From contig CAZICV010000001.1 of NCBI GenBank assembly GCA_964537925.1, forward strand, positions 496,001-560,000: a stretch of DNA of 64,000 nt, read 5' to 3'. Position 1 is the stretch's first letter, and the number at the start of each line of letters is the position of its first letter. Source of the stretch: SLDF01 sp964537925 (GTDB lineage Bacteria > Bacteroidota > Bacteroidia > Chitinophagales > Saprospiraceae). Position numbers and translations under genes: made by a program. The notes below the pieces were generated by a model. That model saw nothing but the letters and a program-made list of their open reading frames with translations. It was not told the DNA's origin and made no database searches. This document shows, in pieces, positions 8,314-17,577 of the stretch.

Positions 8314-9354
8314 TTAAAAAGCAGGACGGAATTGGCTCAGAAAACGAATATCGTTCTCGAAGTACTGGCGGATATCGTTGATCTTGTATTGATGCATCGC
8401 CTGACGCTCTATACCCATACCGAAAGCAAAGCCGCTGTAACGCTCAGGATCAATACCACAGTTGGCCAGTACGGCAGGATCTACCATACCACAGCCCATC
8501 ACTTCCAACCACCCTGTACCTTTTGTGATGCGATGATCCGCTTCCGTACGCAATCCCCAGTACACATCCATTTCCGCGCTGGGTTCCGTAAAGGGAAAAT
8601 ATGACGGCCGCAGGCGGATCTGCGTCTCAGGTCCATACATCTCGCGGGCAAAATAAAGCAGGGTCTGCTTGAGGTCGGCAAAAGATACGCCTTCATCAAT
8701 ATACAGGCCCTCTACCTGGTGAAACTGGCAGTGTGACCTGGCAGATATCGTCTCATTGCGGTAGACCCTTCCGGGAGAAATGATCCTGATAGGCGGTTTG
8801 CGCGTCTCCATCGTGTGTATCTGCACGGTGGATGTCTGCGAACGCAGCATATGTTTCAGGTCTCTTGCCAGGTAGTAAGTATCGGTCATATCCCTGGCTG
8901 GGTGGTCCTCCGGGGTATTGAGTGCGGTGAAGTTGTACCACTCATTCTCTATTTCACGATCTGTCACTACCTCATACCCGATCCGCTGGAAGATGGACAC
9001 GATACGGTTGATCGTCAGACTTACCGGGTGACGGGATCCCAGCGGCGCGCGTATACCCGGAGCGGAGAGATCAGGCAGGTCTGTTGTATCCCCACCTTCG
9101 GCGCTGCCTGCGAGCGAGGACTGCAGCTCTTCAAACTTCGCCTCGGCCGCATCCTTGAAAGCATTAAGCACCTGACCAAACTCTTTCTTCCGGTCAGCAT
9201 CGACATCCTTGATCAGCGCAAACAGCGGCTTGATGATATTCTTCGTGCCGAGATAGCGGATCCGGAACTGCTCAAACCCCTGCATATCAACCGGCCTGAC
9301 CGATTCCATTTCGGCTCTCAGGCCCTCTACTTTCTGAAATAACGATTCAGACAT
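8314..9354 (-). CDS. pheS: Phenylalanine--tRNA ligase subunit alpha
   Basis: A 346-residue class II synthetase alpha subunit. An N-terminal coiled-coil arm (residues 1-95) is followed by the catalytic core: HPVSLTINRIVSIFQRIGYE, NTPEDHPARDMTDTYYL, the motif 2 PGRVYRNETISARSHCQFHQ and the motif 3 GFAFGMGIERQAMHQYKIND. It works as an (alpha beta)2 tetramer with PheT, which is not in this window; separate pheS and pheT loci are common in Bacteroidota. It is followed by hisS at 9 bases and is divergent from the ligase-like gene. Confidence 0.95.
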   Translation of the reverse strand: MSESLFQKVEGLRAEMESVRPVDMQGFEQFRIRYLGTKNIIKPLFALIKDVDADRKKEFGQVLNAFKDAAEAKFEELQSSLAGSAEGGDTTDLPDLSAPGIRAPLGSRHPVSLTINRIVSIFQRIGYEVVTDREIENEWYNFTALNTPEDHPARDMTDTYYLARDLKHMLRSQTSTVQIHTMETRKPPIRIISPGRVYRNETISARSHCQFHQVEGLYIDEGVSFADLKQTLLYFAREMYGPETQIRLRPSYFPFTEPSAEMDVYWGLRTEADHRITKGTGWLEVMGCGMVDPAVLANCGIDPERYSGFAFGMGIERQAMHQYKINDIRQYFENDIRFLSQFRPAF

Positions 9355-9466
9355 AATCTATCTGTAATGAGCCCCAAAACTAAAGTTTTCCCGGCAGTTG
9401 AGAAAGAGAGCCGGCCGGGCGCCAATCGGTAGCCAACGCAATCCCGTCATTTATTCTGATATTTGT

Positions 9467-10753
9467 ATGAATATGGTTGCCGCCGGACACACATCGCCTG
9501 CAGTCCAAACTGCAGATCAGCGGATAATGATGATCCTTTGCCTGTCACTGGCTGCCGGTGCATTTGCAAGTCCTTTTCTCATTTCACTCAGCATACTGCT
9601 GCTGTTTCTCAGCGCCCATATCCAGCTATACAGGACAGGTCATGGCACATGGTCGCTGAGGCTACGGCCTGAACTGGGGAAGAAATACATCGCTTTCCTG
9701 CGAAACCCGGTCTTCAGTATCCTCATCCTGGTATTCCTGAGCACATTCGCTTCAGCCCTGATCTCGGATATCCAGGGTCATACCTGGGGCAAGGTACAGT
9801 TACGGCTCCCCTACCTGCTCCTTCCTCCCGTTTTTTTCCTGATGCCGCGCATGGAAGACAGGTACTGGCGTGGCTTTGTCTACGGGTTGACTGTTATTGC
9901 TACCGCTTGTGCGCTTGGCGTCCTGCTCAACTATATGCTGGACTATGAGCGGATCACCGCATCCATAGGCAGGGGAAAATCAATCCCTGCGCCTTCCAAT
10001 CACATACGCTTCAGCCTGCTCACTGCGATCAGTGTCTTATTCGGCTTTGGAGCACTACTTACGGGGATTTTCAGTCTCCGGGCAAGATCCGGCCGCCTGA
10101 TAGCTGTTTGCCTGGTATTTCTATTTGTGTTCCTGCATGTCTATTCCGTACGCAGTGGATTGCTGGCACTTTATCTGGGACTGCTCACGCTTTCGATCGT
10201 GATGACGGTAACCCGGCGACAGTACCGCTGGACACTGGCGACACTGGCTTCATTGATCCTCTTACCCATGATTGCCTACTGGACAATACCTTCATTCAGG
10301 ACCAAGATCAGCTATATGATGCATGACCTGGGGACATATACACAGGACGATGTAGGATTTTACTCAGACGGTGACCGGATCCGATCCATCCTGATGGGAT
10401 GGGAAGTATTCAAGAAAAATCCATGGTGGGGAAGCGATGTCGGTGACCTGGGATATGATATTGCGCTTGAGTACCGGCAAAACTTCGATACTGACATACC
10501 GGTTAAGATACCACACAACCAATTCGTATTCATACTGGCATCGATGGGCCTTTTCGGAGCGATTTTTATCTTTCCTGCGCTCATCTACCCTTATTTTGCC
10601 CGCGGCAACTGGAAAGACATGTACATAGCCGTACACGGAATGGTCTTTCTGACCTCCTGTATAGTCGAACCCACTATCGAAGGCACCAGCGGCATCACTT
10701 TTCACCTGTTATTTCTCGGGCTTTTGCTCAACAGGAGAAAAACACGTTCATAA
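9467..10753 (+). CDS. O-antigen ligase/polymerase-like membrane protein
   Basis: A 428-residue polytopic membrane protein if started at the ATG at 9467; an ORF extension to 9398 lacks support. It has about ten hydrophobic helices. The Wzy/WaaL-like region near residues 160-330 includes IPAPSNHIRFSLLTA and a large loop with WGSDVGDLGYDIALEYRQN and PHNQFVFILASMG, typical of the O-antigen ligase (PF04932) superfamily. Such enzymes transfer or polymerise glycans at the periplasmic face of the inner membrane. Its last codons overlap the end of the convergent kdsD gene by 6 bases. The acceptor is unknown. Confidence 0.8.
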   Translation: MNMVAAGHTSPAVQTADQRIMMILCLSLAAGAFASPFLISLSILLLFLSAHIQLYRTGHGTWSLRLRPELGKKYIAFLRNPVFSILILVFLSTFASALISDIQGHTWGKVQLRLPYLLLPPVFFLMPRMEDRYWRGFVYGLTVIATACALGVLLNYMLDYERITASIGRGKSIPAPSNHIRFSLLTAISVLFGFGALLTGIFSLRARSGRLIAVCLVFLFVFLHVYSVRSGLLALYLGLLTLSIVMTVTRRQYRWTLATLASLILLPMIAYWTIPSFRTKISYMMHDLGTYTQDDVGFYSDGDRIRSILMGWEVFKKNPWWGSDVGDLGYDIALEYRQNFDTDIPVKIPHNQFVFILASMGLFGAIFIFPALIYPYFARGNWKDMYIAVHGMVFLTSCIVEPTIEGTSGITFHLLFLGLLLNRRKTRS

Positions 10754-11713
10754 CAAGCCCTCCTGCAGAATATCGTGGAGATGAACAATCCCTACATAAG
10801 TTCCTTCATTCAGCACAGGTAGCTGCGTGATCGAATGGCTGCGCATCAGACTCAGTGCATCCGCTGCGAGGGCATGGGCATCGATCGTCTTGGGCGACGG
10901 ACTCATGATCTCACGCGCCGTCACACCGTCCAGCACATCCCCTCTGTACAACATACGCCTGAGGTCCCCGTCGGTGATGATGCCCATGAGCCCACCCGAC
11001 TCATCAACGACCGCCGTAGCACCCACACGTTTGCCGCTGATCTCGACAATGATCTCCGGTAGCCGGTCTTCGGGCAAGACGGCAGGACGGTCATGGCGGA
11101 CACAAAGATCCGATACCCTGAGGTAGAGTTTTTTGCCGAGCGCACCGCCCGGATGGTACCTGGCAAAATCTTCCGCACTGAAACCATTCTGGGCCTGCAA
11201 GGCCATCGCCAGCGCATCCCCGAGTGCCATCTGGGCCGTAGAAGAAGCCGTAGGCGCCAGGTTATTAGGATCTGCTTCCCGCTCTATGGGCGTCAGCAGT
11301 ACCAGGTCCGATTGCAGAGCCATGAACGAATCGCGATTGGCAGTGACCGATACAAGAAGATTACCCATAGGCCTCAGTATGGAGAAGAGCAGCCGCATCT
11401 CCGGCGTCTCGCCGCTCTTGGAAATGCAGCAGACAATATCCTCCGGGCGTATCAGCCCCAGATCGCCGTGCACGGCATCCGCAGCATGCATGAACAGCGC
11501 CGGAGTACCTGTACTATTAAGTGTAGCTACGATCTTCTGCGCTACAATAGCGCTCTTACCTATACCGGTGAAGACAACCCGGCCGCTGCTTTCTCCTATA
11601 CGGGCGATCAGTCTCCTGAAATCATCTGACCTGACCGTATCAGCCAGGCGTTCTACAGCGGCTGCTTCCTGGCTGATCGTGGCCAGCGCCGTGTTGATGG
11701 GGTCTCGTTGCAT
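10748..11713 (-). CDS. kdsD: D-arabinose-5-phosphate isomerase (KpsF/GutQ family)
   Basis: A 321-residue protein starting at MQRDPINTALATIS. The SIS sugar-isomerase domain (about 25-165) contains GRVVFTGIGKSAIVAQKIVA, the FMHAADAVHGDLGLI segment and CCISKSGETPEM. Two CBS domains follow (about 195-250 and 260-320; TAVVDESGGLMGIITDGDLR, LPVLNEGTYVGIVHLHD). It converts ribulose-5-phosphate to arabinose-5-phosphate, the first step toward Kdo for lipopolysaccharide, in the cytoplasm. The CBS pair may sense nucleotides. A perfect 7-1-7 palindrome lies just upstream of its start. Confidence 0.93.
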   Translation of the reverse strand: MQRDPINTALATISQEAAAVERLADTVRSDDFRRLIARIGESSGRVVFTGIGKSAIVAQKIVATLNSTGTPALFMHAADAVHGDLGLIRPEDIVCCISKSGETPEMRLLFSILRPMGNLLVSVTANRDSFMALQSDLVLLTPIEREADPNNLAPTASSTAQMALGDALAMALQAQNGFSAEDFARYHPGGALGKKLYLRVSDLCVRHDRPAVLPEDRLPEIIVEISGKRVGATAVVDESGGLMGIITDGDLRRMLYRGDVLDGVTAREIMSPSPKTIDAHALAADALSLMRSHSITQLPVLNEGTYVGIVHLHDILQEGLL

Positions 11714-11717
11714 ATTT

Positions 11718-11732
11718 TGAAAACAGTTTTCA
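11718..11732. other. 15-bp palindrome abutting the kdsD start
   Basis: TGAAAAC-A-GTTTTCA is a perfect inverted repeat ending four bases before the kdsD initiation codon, on the 5' side of the gene. It could be an operator or a small leader hairpin that covers the ribosome-binding region. No second copy was noticed nearby. Confidence 0.3.
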
Positions 11733-11846
11733 CCATCCGGCAGATGCGAGCTAAGCGCGGACAATGTCCAATCCGTCGCAAGATACGGACCAGGCGGAAA
11801 ACCTCACGATGCCATTTCTGCCAGACCAGTTATCTGGCACCTCTGG

Positions 11847-13301
11847 TCAACACAGGATCTGCAGAAGCGCTGAATAAGAGTTGCCCGTCGCTGATCGCAG
11901 TACAGCAACATAGTCTCCGGAAGGCAGTCGCTTCGGCCCTTCTGCCACTGCAAAACTCATCGTCTCTTCGACACCGGCCGGCACTCTATGACGCAATACC
12001 ATTTGCCCTGCCGTATCGTACAGTATCAGCTCACCGCCCGGCCATGGAGACTCAGGTATAGACACCGTTACCCGGTCACATGCCGGGTTGGGGCTTAATC
12101 TCCATCCGGCAGCAGTCCTAGCAGCCTGATCAGACCCTGTACTCATGGGCTTCCGCAGCAGCAACTTATCCGAAGGCCCGAAGTTTCCGAAATAAAGATC
12201 GGTCAACCCGTCGCCGTTCAGGTCTGCCGCGATGACAGCTATCCCGCTGCCCGCAGCTGTTGTCGGTAGATATGCTGCAGTCGCATCCCGCAGCACCCCG
12301 TCAGGGCCATTAAGATATGCAGCAGCACGGGAATTGGGGTAATGGGTAAGCACCAGGTCGGGATAAGGATCACCGTCGAGATCCACGACTACGGCGTCAA
12401 GTGTAGAACGCCATTCTAATGGCAGCCGGTCGGTTGTTTCATCCCTGAAATATCCGCCACCCTGGTTGATAAAAAGACGATCCCTCGGATCCTTGGTCGG
12501 AATAAACTGCACATTGCAGAAAAACAGGTCGGGCCATCCGTCCCCGTTAAAATCAGCTTGTATCACTTTACGAGTCTCCATGTTGAGCCCTGATGGGAAA
12601 CGGCTGTCGGTTTCATCCGTGAACACACCGGTACCGTCGTTGATCAGTATCCGGGATCGGCCCTCATTGCCTTCTATCATATCCGGGTCTCCGTCGCCAT
12701 CCACATCTACCATGAGCAGATCCTGGGTTGTTTCGGCCAGGAGCGGGTAGCGCAGAACCGTCTCATCGCGAAAACTGCCGTCTCCATTATTGATGAGGAT
12801 AGTGTTTCTGCCATTGTTGCCCAGGATAAGATCAGGTATACCGTCGAGATTCAGGTCGGGGCTGACTACGGCATTCGCTTCCGACATAGGCAGCAGATGG
12901 CTCCTGTCTTCAAACCTGCCGGCCCCCAGGTTGATATAATATTCATGCCTCCTGTTGTCCTCACTCACAAATACGAGGTCCGGAAGACCGTCGTCGTTAA
13001 AGTCTGCGACTGCAATATCTTCGCTATCGTTGGCCGCCGGGCTGGTGACTCCGGCAGATCCATCGGAAAACCGACCTTCGCCGTCGTTGATCAGTATGCG
13101 GTTGCGGTCCCACTCTATGGCCAGCACCAGGTCGGGATAACCATCCCCGTTTATATCCACTACCTGTATATCCATCGTCCGCTGAGCGCCTATAGCGGCG
13201 GGAATATGCTGCGAAACATCGGTGAAGGCTGGCTCCTGGGCCTGCGCTACAGATAGTACTGCAATCAATAGTAGAGTGACAGAGAGTTTCTTCATAGCCA
13301 A
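11847..13301 (-). CDS. Secreted FG-GAP/VCBS repeat protein with T9SS type-A sorting domain
   Basis: A 484-residue protein. The signal peptide is residues 1-21 (LLLIAVLSVAQAQE). The body, about 25-390, is a run of FG-GAP/VCBS repeats with Ca2+-loop motifs such as DINGDGYPDL, DFNDDGLPDL, DLNLDGIPDL, DVDGDGDPDM and DLNGDGLTDL, which should fold as a beta-propeller. The last 80 residues (LSPNPACDRVTVSI to PSGDYVAVLRS) form a T9SS sorting domain, so the protein should be exported across the outer membrane and cell-anchored or released. Ligand unknown. It lies upstream of kdsD on the same strand, 133 bases away. Confidence 0.93.
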   Translation of the reverse strand: MAMKKLSVTLLLIAVLSVAQAQEPAFTDVSQHIPAAIGAQRTMDIQVVDINGDGYPDLVLAIEWDRNRILINDGEGRFSDGSAGVTSPAANDSEDIAVADFNDDGLPDLVFVSEDNRRHEYYINLGAGRFEDRSHLLPMSEANAVVSPDLNLDGIPDLILGNNGRNTILINNGDGSFRDETVLRYPLLAETTQDLLMVDVDGDGDPDMIEGNEGRSRILINDGTGVFTDETDSRFPSGLNMETRKVIQADFNGDGWPDLFFCNVQFIPTKDPRDRLFINQGGGYFRDETTDRLPLEWRSTLDAVVVDLDGDPYPDLVLTHYPNSRAAAYLNGPDGVLRDATAAYLPTTAAGSGIAVIAADLNGDGLTDLYFGNFGPSDKLLLRKPMSTGSDQAARTAAGWRLSPNPACDRVTVSIPESPWPGGELILYDTAGQMVLRHRVPAGVEETMSFAVAEGPKRLPSGDYVAVLRSATGNSYSALLQILC

Positions 13302-13427
13302 AACAGGTTTACGGACTTAATCATACCACCTCAGACCGGCCATGCAATCTATGACTGTACGATGGAGCCATTCATCGCTTAAAACTAAACGGTGTTGCTG
13401 GTACCTGCCTGTGCTGAAACTGCTAAT

Positions 13428-14354
13428 TCACAGAAGCTCCGAGCGCCCGTGAGTAGGCGTTGTGCCGTAAGTCCTTCGGAAAGCCCTGCTAAACGCACTG
13501 TGGTCCTCAAATCCTGCCGTACGCGCAGTATCGCCTATACCTATGCTGCTTCGCGACAGTTCGTCGCGGGCAAACACAAGTCTGCGGGACCGGATATACT
13601 GGTAAGGGGTAGCGCCATACCTGGCCTTGAACAGCCGTATAAAGTGGAACGCTGACAGGCAGGCTATCCTGGCGGCGTCATCCACCGATATGGCGTTCCG
13701 GAAATTATCGTCCATATATTCTTTGGCGATCATCAGGCGGCGGGCCAGCTCCAGCCTTGTGGACGCCCTTCCTGCCGGAAGCTGATCAGCCTGTTGCAGC
13801 CAGCTTCCCTGATCGGCAATCAGCCGTGACAACAAGGTCATATACCAGTCCCGCAGTTGATCCGGCGGTGTACTAGAACCTGTCGACGACTCATACATCC
13901 GGTGCAACCCGGCGGCTAGACCCGGACTCATTTCAAAACGTCCCTCTGCAAAGGAAAACGGCTCCCGGACCGCCGGCACAGGATTGTCCAGCAGGCTCTC
14001 TGCACTCGCCGAAACCGAAGCCATGTATGCACCTGTAAAGCCGGGATTGAACGCAAAACCGACCATATCGGCGCTGCCTCTCGCTGCCGTGTATGTCCGG
14101 TATTCCTGACCGTGATTCATGAGCAGGTAAGCCCCAGGGACCAACCTGACACTACGGCCGTCGAACTCATAGACCTGCTCTCCCCTGAGGACAAACCGCA
14201 AAGTAAGCCTGGTAACATGCGCCTCACTCGCCACTCCCGGGAGCAGCACCCGGAATGCAGCATTATCCAGCCTGTCGATATCCGCTCCGCTCCTGGAGCA
14301 ATATACCTCACCCATAGATCCCGTATGGGCCAGATGACAATAGGGACACAGCAT
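13428..14354 (-). CDS. AraC-family transcriptional regulator with Cys-rich N-terminus
   Basis: A 308-residue protein. The C-terminal hundred residues form the double helix-turn-helix of the AraC family: AYMDDNFRNAISVDDAARIACL-like first HTH, then FHFIRLFKARYGATPYQYI and GIGDTARTAGFEDHSAFSRA. The N-terminal half resembles a cupin-like sensor (YEFDGRSVRLVPGAYLLMNH). The extreme N-terminus, MLCPYCHLAHTGSMGEVYC, has Cys3, Cys6, His7, His10 and Cys19, which could bind metal or react with oxidants or electrophiles. Target genes are unknown; neighbours are an FG-GAP protein and a CPA2 antiporter. Confidence 0.88.
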   Translation of the reverse strand: MLCPYCHLAHTGSMGEVYCSRSGADIDRLDNAAFRVLLPGVASEAHVTRLTLRFVLRGEQVYEFDGRSVRLVPGAYLLMNHGQEYRTYTAARGSADMVGFAFNPGFTGAYMASVSASAESLLDNPVPAVREPFSFAEGRFEMSPGLAAGLHRMYESSTGSSTPPDQLRDWYMTLLSRLIADQGSWLQQADQLPAGRASTRLELARRLMIAKEYMDDNFRNAISVDDAARIACLSAFHFIRLFKARYGATPYQYIRSRRLVFARDELSRSSIGIGDTARTAGFEDHSAFSRAFRRTYGTTPTHGRSELL

Positions 14355-14450
14355 TCCGAAACCGGTTTTAGTTATTTATCACCACCGCAGAGCGCGACAC
14401 GATAACATATACAATACAACGAAATTCCGGGAACAAGATTATCGCCTTCG

Positions 14451-16691
14451 CTACTCGACCTCCTGCTCAAACAAGGACCCGATACGCTTGCCGTTGCCAA
14501 CTATCCAGACAATATCCCCATCTTCAAATACAGTAGACGAATCCGGATTGAGTATGCGCTGTCCTGCGCGCTCGATACCGACGACCAGTGCCTTGGCATT
14601 CTCACGGATACCTGAGTGACGGATACTCTTGGCAAGTAAGGGAGATCCCTCTGAGATCGTGACGGCCTGTAAAGCGAGGTCGCTCTTCTGCATTTCCTCC
14701 TCATCGGTGGTTGAGACCGGCGCTTCAAACAGCTCGCGGATACTTGCCAGTTCTTCATCTGTGCCGATCACAGCGATCTTGTCCCCGGGATATAGCCGTT
14801 CGTCCTTCCCCGGCGTGGGTATTGTAAGATTGCCGCGCTCGATGAGAGCAATATTGACCCCGTATTGCTCGCGGAAAGCCAACTCGGAAAGCGTACGCCC
14901 CACGATAGAGCACTCGGCGGGGACGTCAAAGTCAGCGAGGTGAGCATCCCAGGGCACAATCTCTGCACGCTTGGCCTGTTGGGCTTCACGTTCATTCAGG
15001 TTGGACAGGAAACGTCCCTCGATACGATCATAAAATACCTGCAGACGCCGGGAGAATATGATGAGCATACCTGCTGTCAGCACAAGTGCTACGACCACTG
15101 TCACCCAGGTGTAGAAGAACTGCCAGAGCAGGAACCCTACAAAAAGCATCGCCAGGCCGATCCTGAAAAATTCCAGCGCCATCAGGGGGCCTCGACTCAG
15201 CCTTTTGTTGAGCCAGAGGTGTGCATAAGCCTTTTTCTGTATGCGCCTGATAGCCAGGGCCCACAGGAATGGAGCCATTATGATCAGTGTAAGTACGATC
15301 GTGACGATGGTACCCTGTCTGCCTGCAAGCAGGTTTTCGGAGATCAGCGGATACAACACCCTGGCAGAGAGGAAAATGATCGCTACAAGCACCACTGAGT
15401 TGATCACCAGGCTGGTGATATAGGAGCGCAAAAGCACCTTCCAGTCGCTGCGGTGCGTCTTGAGCTGGTGCGTATCCGTACTGTACCGGTCGAGCGCCCT
15501 GATCCACCGGGCTGGCAGTGTCCTTTCGAGCAGATTGTAGAACGGGACCGAAAGCCTGATCATATACGGCGTTGTGAACGTGGTCACAGCGGAAGCTGCC
15601 ACCGCGATCGGGTAAAGAAACTCACTGGTGACCTTGAGACTGAGGCCCAGCGTGGCGATGATAAAAGAAAACTCCCCGATCTGCGCCAGGCTCATACCCG
15701 CCTGCACGGATACCTTCAGCGACTGACCCGATATCAGGGCGCCCAGTGCTGTACTAAACAGCTTACCTACGATGGTTGCCAGTGTCACGACGATCACCGG
15801 AACTGCATAGTCAAGGAGTACCTGCGGATCGATAAGCATGCCCACCGAGACAAAAAAGATGGCGGCGAAGAGATCTTTGACGGATTTCGTCAGGTGTTCT
15901 ATACGTTCTGCCTGCGTGGTCTCCGCCAGGAGCGAACCCATGATGAAGGCTCCAAGAGCCGCTGAAAAACCCGCGTTGGTCGCCAATAGTACCATAAGCA
16001 GGCAAAGTGCAAGCGATACGACCAGCATAGTCTCATCGTTCATAAGCTTGCGGGTACGCTTGAGGAAGGTCGGTATCAGAAATATTCCCCCAAGAAACCA
16101 GAGGATAAGGAAGAAACAGAGCTTGAGCAGCTCCATACCCAACTCGGCTCCTGCAAAATTCTGGCTTACAGCCACTGTGGAGAGAAGTACCATCAAAAGG
16201 ATAGCCACCAGGTCCTCCACGACCAGCACCCCGAAAACCAACCCCGCAAATTTCTGTGTCTTGACACCCAGCTCCTCGAAGGCTCTGATGATAATCGTTG
16301 TGGAGGAAACAGACAGGATACCACCCAGGAAAATACTGTCCATCGTACTCCAGCCCATAGCTACCCCGGCAATATATCCGATCAGGAGCATGAATACGAC
16401 CTCCACGATGGCCGTGATGCTGGCAGATCCACCAACCTTGACCAGCTTCTTGAAACTGAATTCGAGTCCGAGACTGAAAAGGAGAAATATCACACCGATC
16501 TCAGACCACGTACTGATACTCTTTTCGTCCACTACGGTGGGGAGCATCGAAAAATGAGGTCCCACCAGCAGTCCCGCGAGAATGTAGCCGAGGACGATCG
16601 GCTGTTTTATCTTTTTGAATACGAGGGTAGTGATCCCCGCAGTGGCTAGTATAAGACCGAGATCGGCAATGAGGTCTGGTAAATGATGCAT
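14451..16691 (-). CDS. CPA2-family cation:proton antiporter with extra membrane module and two TrkA-C domains
   Basis: A 746-residue membrane protein. The exchanger domain covers about residues 10-390 (KIKQPIVLGYILAGLLVG, SEIGVIFLLFSLGLEFSF, ILSVSSTTIIIRAFEELG). A second hydrophobic block (about 420-560) is followed by a cytoplasmic part with two RCK/TrkA-C domains (about 585-660 and 670-745; NIALIERGNLTIPTPG, NAKALVVGIERAGQRILNPD). No TrkA-N nucleotide-binding domain is present, unlike the antiporter at 1664-3655. It probably exchanges K+ or Na+ for protons under control of a ligand at the TrkA-C sites. Confidence 0.9.
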   Translation of the reverse strand: MHHLPDLIADLGLILATAGITTLVFKKIKQPIVLGYILAGLLVGPHFSMLPTVVDEKSISTWSEIGVIFLLFSLGLEFSFKKLVKVGGSASITAIVEVVFMLLIGYIAGVAMGWSTMDSIFLGGILSVSSTTIIIRAFEELGVKTQKFAGLVFGVLVVEDLVAILLMVLLSTVAVSQNFAGAELGMELLKLCFFLILWFLGGIFLIPTFLKRTRKLMNDETMLVVSLALCLLMVLLATNAGFSAALGAFIMGSLLAETTQAERIEHLTKSVKDLFAAIFFVSVGMLIDPQVLLDYAVPVIVVTLATIVGKLFSTALGALISGQSLKVSVQAGMSLAQIGEFSFIIATLGLSLKVTSEFLYPIAVAASAVTTFTTPYMIRLSVPFYNLLERTLPARWIRALDRYSTDTHQLKTHRSDWKVLLRSYITSLVINSVVLVAIIFLSARVLYPLISENLLAGRQGTIVTIVLTLIIMAPFLWALAIRRIQKKAYAHLWLNKRLSRGPLMALEFFRIGLAMLFVGFLLWQFFYTWVTVVVALVLTAGMLIIFSRRLQVFYDRIEGRFLSNLNEREAQQAKRAEIVPWDAHLADFDVPAECSIVGRTLSELAFREQYGVNIALIERGNLTIPTPGKDERLYPGDKIAVIGTDEELASIRELFEAPVSTTDEEEMQKSDLALQAVTISEGSPLLAKSIRHSGIRENAKALVVGIERAGQRILNPDSSTVFEDGDIVWIVGNGKRIGSLFEQEVE

Positions 16692-17145
16692 GTGGTGATC
16701 GGTAGTTTCAGGTGTTAGTTATCGTTTCCGCCAGCTATGATCCAGTTTTTCCTGCAAAAGATACTATATGCCGCGATAGACACGCCTTTGCTGACCGGGT
16801 GACTGCGTTGCATCCCGATGCATACTGTCTGTATCCGGTACGGCGCAATGAGCGAGTACTATAATACGGCAAATAAATCATACTCCGGGCATGGCGCCGG
16901 GCACGGATTGCTAATGCAGGAGCTGCGAAAATTGTTTTCCCTCATCCAAATTTTACGACTGCGGGCACTCAACTGCTCTTTGAAAAACATGTCTCCTACG
17001 TCCTTTCAATATCCACAGGTCAGCTCTTTGGTCGCAAAATTTATTTGCATTTGTCATCGTCATACCGTAACTTTAAATAAATCCCTCCTGCCTGCTACCA
17101 CGCAGGAGCGTAATCACTGTTTACTTAACTCAATTATATAATCTT
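16692..17145. other. Non-coding spacer between antiporter and ytxH
   Basis: About 450 bases with no convincing gene; a 107-codon open frame at 16818-17141 lacks any domain-like or coding-like character. It should hold the promoters for the divergent antiporter and YtxH genes. A 7-bp hairpin, CTCCTGC / GCAGGAG (17085-17108), lies about 40 bases before the ytxH start codon and may be part of its leader. Confidence 0.5.
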
Positions 17146-17502
17146 ATGAAAAGCAATGGATTGATCTCATTTCTGGCGGGTATCACTGCCGGAGCAGTTA
17201 TAGGAGTTTTGTTCGCCCCGGCCTCCGGCAAGGAAACGCGAAAAAAATTAAAGAAAAAAGGCGCTGAAGCCCGCGACAACCTCGATTCGATGATAGATGA
17301 AGGCCGCAAGGAATGGAGTAAACTCAAAGGAAAGGCCCAGGCCAAAGCAGACATGACGGCCGAAGAAGTCGAAGATTTCGTACGGTATTTGTTTTCAGAA
17401 GGCTCATCTGCGATGCGGAAGTTGAAAAAAGAGGGGCAGAAAGCAGCTAAAGACCTGGAAGAGGCCGTAGAGGAAAAAACTTCTAAGAGCAGCTCCCGCT
17501 AA
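17146..17502 (+). CDS. YtxH-domain small membrane protein
   Basis: A 118-residue protein. A single N-terminal membrane helix (LISFLAGITAGAVIGVLFAP) is followed by SGKETRKKLKKKG, the typical YtxH-family junction, then a long Lys/Glu-rich amphipathic helix to the C-terminus. YtxH proteins are associated with stress responses in many bacteria, but their biochemical role is unknown. It heads a run of five membrane-protein genes on the plus strand. A strong intrinsic terminator follows directly, so it may be expressed more than the genes after it. Confidence 0.85.
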   Translation: MKSNGLISFLAGITAGAVIGVLFAPASGKETRKKLKKKGAEARDNLDSMIDEGRKEWSKLKGKAQAKADMTAEEVEDFVRYLFSEGSSAMRKLKKEGQKAAKDLEEAVEEKTSKSSSR

Positions 17503-17518
17503 TCTTTGATGATGTTAT

Positions 17519-17560
17519 AGTGAGGTGATCCGCTCAACTCAGATCACCTCACTTTTTTTT
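17519..17560 (+). terminator. Intrinsic terminator after ytxH
   Basis: A 12-bp stem (AGTGAGGTGATC / GATCACCTCACT) with an 11-base loop is followed by eight T residues on the plus strand. The next start codon lies only 18 bases beyond, so the downstream genes either rely on read-through or have a promoter within or very near this hairpin. Confidence 0.88.
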
Positions 17561-17577
17561 GACCCGATACCCCCTTA

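Noticed and set aside
16818..17141. 107-codon plus-strand open frame
   Set aside because: No domain-like pattern, lies in a promoter-rich spacer, and ends just before the clear ytxH gene.
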